From Paenibacillus sp. JJ-223 (GTDB lineage: Bacteria > Bacillota > Bacilli > Paenibacillales > Paenibacillaceae): 64,000 nt of DNA. The notes under the pieces were generated by a model. That model saw only the letters and a program-made list of their open reading frames with translations. It ran no database searches and was not told where the DNA came from. Position 1 is the stretch's first letter; each line of letters begins with the position of its first letter. The position numbers were made by a program, and so were the translations under genes. This document shows, in pieces, positions 59,370 through 64,000 of this stretch. The stretch is taken from assembly GCF_927798175.1 (NCBI RefSeq), contig NZ_CAKMMP010000016.1:1-64000 (forward strand). Reading direction: 5' to 3'.

Positions 59370-61713
59370 GATTCGCCGACACCTCACCCGCTTCATGATC
59401 GTAATCGGCCACAATGAGCACATCCATGTGTCTGGACAACCGGATAAGCCGGCTAACCAGCGATCCGGTCCCCTGATACCGGTTGAAATGCCAACCGAGC
59501 CGGGCCTGCCCAACGACCAGCTGCGTCGCCTTGGCCTCGGCAGCCTTGTTCGCCAATATCATCGGCACATCCCGCAGACGGTCTGCCGAATGCACATGAA
59601 ACCGGCCTCCCAGCCTGACTGTCAGCTGCTCCAACGCTTCAAGCCGGCCCGCCTGTTCTTTCGCCGTACGGCCTACCTGTACATGATGTACGTGCCAGGC
59701 GGCCTTTAACCGATATGCCGTACGAAATCCGCGCCGAATCAGCAATTCGGCATGCGCGCCGACGCTAACGCATACAAAAACGACTTCCTGCCGCCGCCAA
59801 GGGCCCCGCAGGGCAATTCCCCGTCCTGCCGACTCCAGCCGTTCGTCTACGTCGTCGGCCAGCTCGCGCAAAGCCAATTCCCGCAGGGCAATCAGGTTGC
59901 CCACGCGAAAAAAATGATTCAGCGCCTGTTCCACCTTGGCTGCTGCATAGATTTTACCTTCCCGCATGCGCTGCCGCAAGGCCTCGGGCGCAACGTCGAT
60001 CAGCTGTACCTCATCGGCCATTTGCATGATCCGATCAGGCACCGTCTCCCGCACCCGGATGCCTGTGATATGCTCCACCGCATCGTTCAGGCTTTCCAGA
60101 TGCTGCACGTTGACGGTCGTAATGACAGAGATACCTGCGTTTAATAGCCGGATCACGTCCTCGTACCGCTTTTTGTTCCGGCTGCCAGGCACGTTGGTAT
60201 GCGCCAGTTCATCCACGAGCACCACTTCCGGGCACAGGCGGAGGATTGCGACCGTGTCCATTTCTTCCAGCTCGGCACCTTGATATTTGAGCTTTAAACG
60301 TGGTATGAGCGGAAGCTGGCCGATCTGCCCCAACGTCTCCGCCCGGCCATGCGTCTCCAGCAGACCGATGCGTACGTCGATGCCTTTGCGCAGCAGGTCA
60401 TTGCCTTCCCGCAGCATCATGTAGGTTTTGCCTACGCCGGGAGCGGCCCCGATATACACCTTAAACTTGCCGCGACGGATTTGCCCGATCTGTGCCTTCA
60501 TTTCCGTATCGGTCAATCTGCGATACGTTCGGGCATCCGCATCAGCCAGCCGGGCAGGAAGCACGCGCTCGCCATCCCTTCGGGCAGTATCGGCCAGAAG
60601 GAACAGATCGACGCCTTGCACCTTGCGCAGCAATGAGTTCACGAACGATCCCTGCCAGAGCTCCTGCATGCGGCTCTGGCGCGAGTGACCCATCACGATC
60701 CGGGTGATGCGATGCCTTGTCGCATAACGCGCCAGCACGGACGGAATATGCCTCCGATGCAGAGCGCGCAGTTCCTCGAACCGGCCTCCGAACTTTTCCA
60801 CCAGCTTGACCATGTTCCGCCGAAAGGCCGCGGCCTCCTTGGTGAGCGGCTGCTTCCCCATGCGAAATGTGACGGCGTACAACTCTCCGTTCAACCGCTT
60901 GGCAATCTGCTGCCCCCGTCGGATATAGATGGAACCGTTCCAGTGATACTGGCTGGATACCAAAATGCGCTCCATGCTGCCTGTCATGACAGGGGTACCC
61001 GTCTCCTCCTGATGTTCGCGCAGCGATTCGTTCACCTCTTCGGCCATAAGACGCAGCGCTAATTCACGCAAAATGCCCAAGTTGCCGTGGTGAAATACAG
61101 CATGGTTCTCATGGCCCCTCAGATGCCCTTCGGCAAGCCTGTTTAATATCGCCTCTGGCGTCACGTCGATCAGCTTCACCTCATCGGCCAGTTCCAGCGT
61201 GTCGTCTGGCACCGTATGTTCCACGGACACCCCCGTCAATTGGCGGGCGAGCTTGGTATATCCCTCCAGCTCATATACATTGACGGTCGTAATCACGCTG
61301 ATGTTATGCTGCAGCAGCCAGCGGATGTCCTCCAGCCGCGTGGCGTGGCGAGCACCGCGCCGATTGCGATGAGCGAGTCCGTCCACGAGCACCACTTCAG
61401 GATTACGCTCCAGCAAAGCTTCCAAATGGAGATCTTTCATCACTGCACCGTCCCGTTCACGCAGCCAGTGAATGCTCGGGATGCGTTCCAGCGCCCCCAG
61501 CTGCTCCTCCGTCTCTGGGCGCTGCATCGTCGAAACGGCACAAATGACGACATCCACTCCCTGCTCGCGAAGCATGTTGCCTTCCCTGAGCATATGATAC
61601 GTCTTCCCCGAGCCGCTCACCGGACCGATGTAAATTTTCAACGTGCCCTGCTGTAACTTGTGGATCATCCTTAGAATATCCTCCGGAGATCGACGCTTGA
61701 AGCTTTCGTCCAA
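59356..61713 (-). CDS. KdpD N-terminal half with duplicated KdpD-Usp module
   Basis: About 785 aa, entirely cytoplasmic and with no kinase domain. It contains two copies of the KdpD nucleotide-binding plus Usp-like module. Copy 1 spans about 15-380 and copy 2 about 415-780 (numbers from the GTG at 61728). Copy 2 is canonical (GAAPGVGKTYMMLREGNDLL; VVLVDELAHTNVPGSRNKKRYEDV). Copy 1 is degenerate (GPVSGSGKTYHMLREGNML; VVLVDGLAHRNRRGARHATRLEDI), with the conserved Glu after the Walker B Asp changed to Gly. The Usp parts do not show the FTAxY c-di-AMP motif. The start is chosen at a TTG (61713) after GGGGGTGAG; GTGs at 61722 and 61728 are alternatives. It probably works in trans with the kinase half. 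Confidence 0.9.
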   Translation of the reverse strand: MDESFKRRSPEDILRMIHKLQQGTLKIYIGPVSGSGKTYHMLREGNMLREQGVDVVICAVSTMQRPETEEQLGALERIPSIHWLRERDGAVMKDLHLEALLERNPEVVLVDGLAHRNRRGARHATRLEDIRWLLQHNISVITTVNVYELEGYTKLARQLTGVSVEHTVPDDTLELADEVKLIDVTPEAILNRLAEGHLRGHENHAVFHHGNLGILRELALRLMAEEVNESLREHQEETGTPVMTGSMERILVSSQYHWNGSIYIRRGQQIAKRLNGELYAVTFRMGKQPLTKEAAAFRRNMVKLVEKFGGRFEELRALHRRHIPSVLARYATRHRITRIVMGHSRQSRMQELWQGSFVNSLLRKVQGVDLFLLADTARRDGERVLPARLADADARTYRRLTDTEMKAQIGQIRRGKFKVYIGAAPGVGKTYMMLREGNDLLRKGIDVRIGLLETHGRAETLGQIGQLPLIPRLKLKYQGAELEEMDTVAILRLCPEVVLVDELAHTNVPGSRNKKRYEDVIRLLNAGISVITTVNVQHLESLNDAVEHITGIRVRETVPDRIMQMADEVQLIDVAPEALRQRMREGKIYAAAKVEQALNHFFRVGNLIALRELALRELADDVDERLESAGRGIALRGPWRRQEVVFVCVSVGAHAELLIRRGFRTAYRLKAAWHVHHVQVGRTAKEQAGRLEALEQLTVRLGGRFHVHSADRLRDVPMILANKAAEAKATQLVVGQARLGWHFNRYQGTGSLVSRLIRLSRHMDVLIVADYDHEAGEVSANRAGT

Positions 61714-61859
61714 TAGGCTCACCCCCACCCTTCAAGTCTGTGATGCAATTTGGCCAAAAAACGGAGAAGCCTCCCACCGGCTCGCGCCAGGAGAAGGCAT
61801 GTATATCCAGCCTGTTCAGAGACTGTGGCGGCTCTATTCCAATCCGTTTCAATTCCGGA

Positions 61860-62420
61860 TTATTTCATCTCCGCCAAGAGGGCCAGGTTCAATTCGGTCA
61901 CGTTGACCCTCGGCTCCCCGAACAGACCCCACTGCCGTCCTCGAATTTGCGCGTTCACCAGTTGATTCAGCCGCTGTTCGTCCAGTCCGGTAGCTTGGCT
62001 GATCCGGGGGATTTGGGCTTTGGCCGCTTCCGCAGAAAGATCGGGGTCAAGTCCTGAACCTGAACCGGTCACCAGATCGGCGGGAACCGTTTGGAGTGCC
62101 GGATTTTCTTGCTTGATCTCCGCAATCTTGGTCATCATCTCGTCCGCATACTCCTCTGATGCAACAGCCCGGTTGGAGCCAGCTGAAGCGGCAGCGTCGT
62201 ATCCGGCACCCGATGCCCTTGGCTGGAACAAACCCGGCGAGGCCACTTTCTGTGCCAGCAACGAGGAACCGATCACCTTACCCTGCTGCGTAATCAGGCT
62301 GCCGTTCGCCTGAGCCGGAAATAGCAGCTGTGCAACGGCTGTCGTTGCAAGTGGGTAAATGACACCGCATAACAACATTAAAACTAAAGACAGTCGAAGG
62401 GCGATCACTGTCATTTTCAT
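61860..62420 (-). CDS. kdpC: K+-transporting ATPase subunit C
   Basis: 186 aa. One N-terminal membrane segment (VIALRLSLVLMLLCGVIYPLATTAVAQLLFPAQANGSLI) precedes an extracytoplasmic domain with the KdpC blocks GSSLLAQKVASPGLFQPRASGAGYDAAASAGSNRA, DLVTGSGSGLDPDLS and ISQATGLDEQRLNQLVNAQIRGRQWGLFGEPRVNVTELNLAL. It helps assemble and stimulate the KdpFABC complex. It lies 42 nt downstream of kdpB. No strong ribosome binding site is visible, so coupling to kdpB is likely. Confidence 0.95.
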   Translation of the reverse strand: MKMTVIALRLSLVLMLLCGVIYPLATTAVAQLLFPAQANGSLITQQGKVIGSSLLAQKVASPGLFQPRASGAGYDAAASAGSNRAVASEEYADEMMTKIAEIKQENPALQTVPADLVTGSGSGLDPDLSAEAAKAQIPRISQATGLDEQRLNQLVNAQIRGRQWGLFGEPRVNVTELNLALLAEMK

Positions 62421-62462
62421 CGTGTTTCACATCCCAAACGTGTAATGGTTCCAGCTCTACTC

Positions 62463-64000
62463 TTATACAAAATTCAGTCCCGACAACACCAGGTCGATCA
62501 GCTTGATGCCGATGAATGGTACGATGACGCCACCGATGCCATAGAGCAAAAGGTTGCGGCCAAGCAGCCGGTCGGCCGACATGGCGCGATATTTCACGCC
62601 GCGCATGGCGATCGGAATGAGCAGCGGAATAATGACGGCGTTAAATATGAGCGCCGACAGGATTGCCGACTGCGGCGAAGCCAGGTTCATAATGTTCAGC
62701 GCCTGCAACTGAGGCATAGCGGCAATGAACATCGCCGGAATGATGGCGAAATACTTGGCAATATCATTCGAAATCGAGAACGTGGTCAGCGCCCCCCGGG
62801 TGATCAGCAGCTGCTTCCCGATGGATACGACGGACAACAGCTTTGTCGGATCGGAGTCGAGGTCGATCATGTTGGCAGCTTCCTTCGCCGCCATCGTCCC
62901 CGAATTCATCGCCAGGCCCACATCCGCTTGAGCGAGAGCAGGGGCGTCGTTGGTTCCGTCTCCTGTCATGGCGACGAGCTTGCCTTCCTGCTGTTCCTTT
63001 TGAATGGCACGGATTTTGTCCTCCGGTTTCGCTTCGGCGATAAAATCGTCAACACCGGCTTCCAGCGCAATCGTAGCAGCCGTCAGCGGGTTATCCCCCG
63101 TGCACATGATCGTTTTGATGCCCATGGAGCGCATTTCCTCGAACTTCTCTTTAAGTCCCGGCTTCACTGTATCTTTCAAATAGATGACACCGTAAATCCG
63201 GTCATTGATGGCCACGGCAAGCGGCGTGCCGCCTGCTTTGGCAATCCGGCTTGCGATATCGTCCAGATCGCCAGGCACCCGTCCGCCGTGAGCCGCGACA
63301 TGGCGTTTAATAGCATCGACTGCTCCTTTGCGAATTTGCTGTCCATCAGCCATGTTGAGCCCCGACATACGCGTCTCTGCGGTGAACTCTACGCTTTCGG
63401 CCGCAGCATACTCGGCCTCGTTCCACTGTTCGCCCTGGCGGCCCGCCAACTCAACCACAGAGCGCCCCTCCGGTGTCTCGTCCCGCACGGAAGCCCGCAG
63501 CGCCGCTCGGGTCATCTCTTGCACGGTTACGCCCTGTACGGGCACGAATTCGGATGCCATCCGGTTGCCATAGGTGATCGTTCCCGTTTTGTCCAGAATC
63601 AGCGTATCGATGTCTCCTGCGGCTTCCACCGCTTTCCCTGACATGGCAAGCACGTTGTACTGGGTGACGCGGTCCATGCCCGCAATGCCGATAGCCGAGA
63701 GCAGCCCGCCAATCGTCGTTGGAATCAGGCAGACCAGCAGTGCGATCAGCGTCGCTACGTCAAGATGGATGCCCAGATAATCGGCCATCGGAAACATTGT
63801 CATAATGACGATCAGGAAAATCATCGTCAGCACCGCAAGCAGGGTAGTCAACGCGATCTCATTCGGCGTCTTCTGGCGCTGTGCGCCTTCCACCAGCGAG
63901 ATCATGCGGTCGAGGAAGGATTCTCCCGGATCGGTCTGCACCCGCATGACAATATAGTCCGAAGCCACACGCGTGCCGCCCGTGACCGAAGAGAAATCGC
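62463..64000 (-). CDS. kdpB: K+-transporting ATPase subunit B (partial, runs off the window)
   Basis: The C-terminal 511 residues of a protein usually of about 680. It is the catalytic P-type ATPase subunit. Phosphorylated Asp lies in LILDKTGTITYGN, GMDRVTQYNVLAMSGKAVEAAGD precedes it, and TGDGTNDAPALAQADVGLAMNSGT is the hinge motif. The membrane segment CLIPTTIGGLLSAIGIAG is conserved. The frame continues past 64000 with SSVTGGTR, as in full KdpB, so the ATG at 63968 is internal. kdpA should lie just beyond the right edge. Confidence 0.95.
   Translation of the reverse strand, partial: DFSSVTGGTRVASDYIVMRVQTDPGESFLDRMISLVEGAQRQKTPNEIALTTLLAVLTMIFLIVIMTMFPMADYLGIHLDVATLIALLVCLIPTTIGGLLSAIGIAGMDRVTQYNVLAMSGKAVEAAGDIDTLILDKTGTITYGNRMASEFVPVQGVTVQEMTRAALRASVRDETPEGRSVVELAGRQGEQWNEAEYAAAESVEFTAETRMSGLNMADGQQIRKGAVDAIKRHVAAHGGRVPGDLDDIASRIAKAGGTPLAVAINDRIYGVIYLKDTVKPGLKEKFEEMRSMGIKTIMCTGDNPLTAATIALEAGVDDFIAEAKPEDKIRAIQKEQQEGKLVAMTGDGTNDAPALAQADVGLAMNSGTMAAKEAANMIDLDSDPTKLLSVVSIGKQLLITRGALTTFSISNDIAKYFAIIPAMFIAAMPQLQALNIMNLASPQSAILSALIFNAVIIPLLIPIAMRGVKYRAMSADRLLGRNLLLYGIGGVIVPFIGIKLIDLVLSGLNFV

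Noticed and set aside
1..64000. CRISPR arrays, tRNA genes, insertion sequences, prophage genes
   Set aside because: I looked for regularly spaced repeats, cloverleaf-like tRNA sequences, transposase motifs and phage structural genes and saw none that could be supported.

Overview
The window reads as chromosome of a Gram-positive, Paenibacillus-like member of the Bacillota. The signs are AGGAGG-type ribosome binding sites throughout, frequent GTG and TTG starts, intrinsic terminators after most transcription units, a Bacillus-type rRNA leader (tandem TTGCAW/TATATT-like promoters plus a boxA-like motif) at the left edge, CcpA-type cre sites, LicT-type antitermination, and many two-component and AraC regulators beside sugar transporters. 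I see no phage, transposase or CRISPR array. It looks like ordinary chromosome rich in catabolic islands.

Layout. 1-366 is the promoter and leader of an rRNA operon transcribed leftward out of the window. 528-3674 holds arginine/ornithine catabolism (rocD-rocF) with a divergent GntR/FCD regulator and a palindromic operator between them. 3811-13231 is a mixed stretch: methyltransferase, a Gly/Tyr-rich membrane-tailed protein, the csp-ydjO cold-shock pair, CPBP protease, PAP2 phosphatase, an AraC regulator divergent from an unusual pyruvate kinase paralogue, a TagA/WecG glycosyltransferase, DUF1304 and DUF4261 proteins. 13496-22718 is a complete inositol catabolic cluster (iolD-E-C-A-G-B then a LacI regulator), with LacI-type operators at its promoter. 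23349-32612 is a glycan-uptake island: GH105 hydrolase, then solute-binding protein, two permeases, YesM-type kinase and YesN-type response regulator. 33002-40246 has a soluble chemoreceptor, an EEP-family hydrolase, the ywqB/ywqA SWIM-SNF2 pair and a secreted coiled-coil protein. 40490-46031 is a beta-glucoside operon (licT-bglP-bglA-kdgT) with two RAT/terminator elements. 46249-49065 has udk, a structured-looking intergenic element, and an ECF sigma factor overlapping a DUF4179 membrane protein. 49188-54540 is a five-gene nickel/peptide-type ABC transporter behind a cobalamin riboswitch, so probably a cobalt importer. 54601-56973 is an AraC regulator divergent from melA. 57055-64000 is the kdp region: kdpB (cut by the window end), kdpC, a KdpD split into two proteins, and kdpE.

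The most unusual items are the KdpD sensor, which is split and carries an internally duplicated N-terminal module; the cobalamin riboswitch in front of a Nik/Dpp-type importer; the structured intergenic element near 47.2-47.34 kb; the operator sequence shared by the iol promoter and the GH105 gene; a pyruvate kinase lacking a K+-ligand serine; and 21-bp-spaced direct repeats at the glycan-transport and melA promoters. All family calls come from reading motifs. No database search was run.
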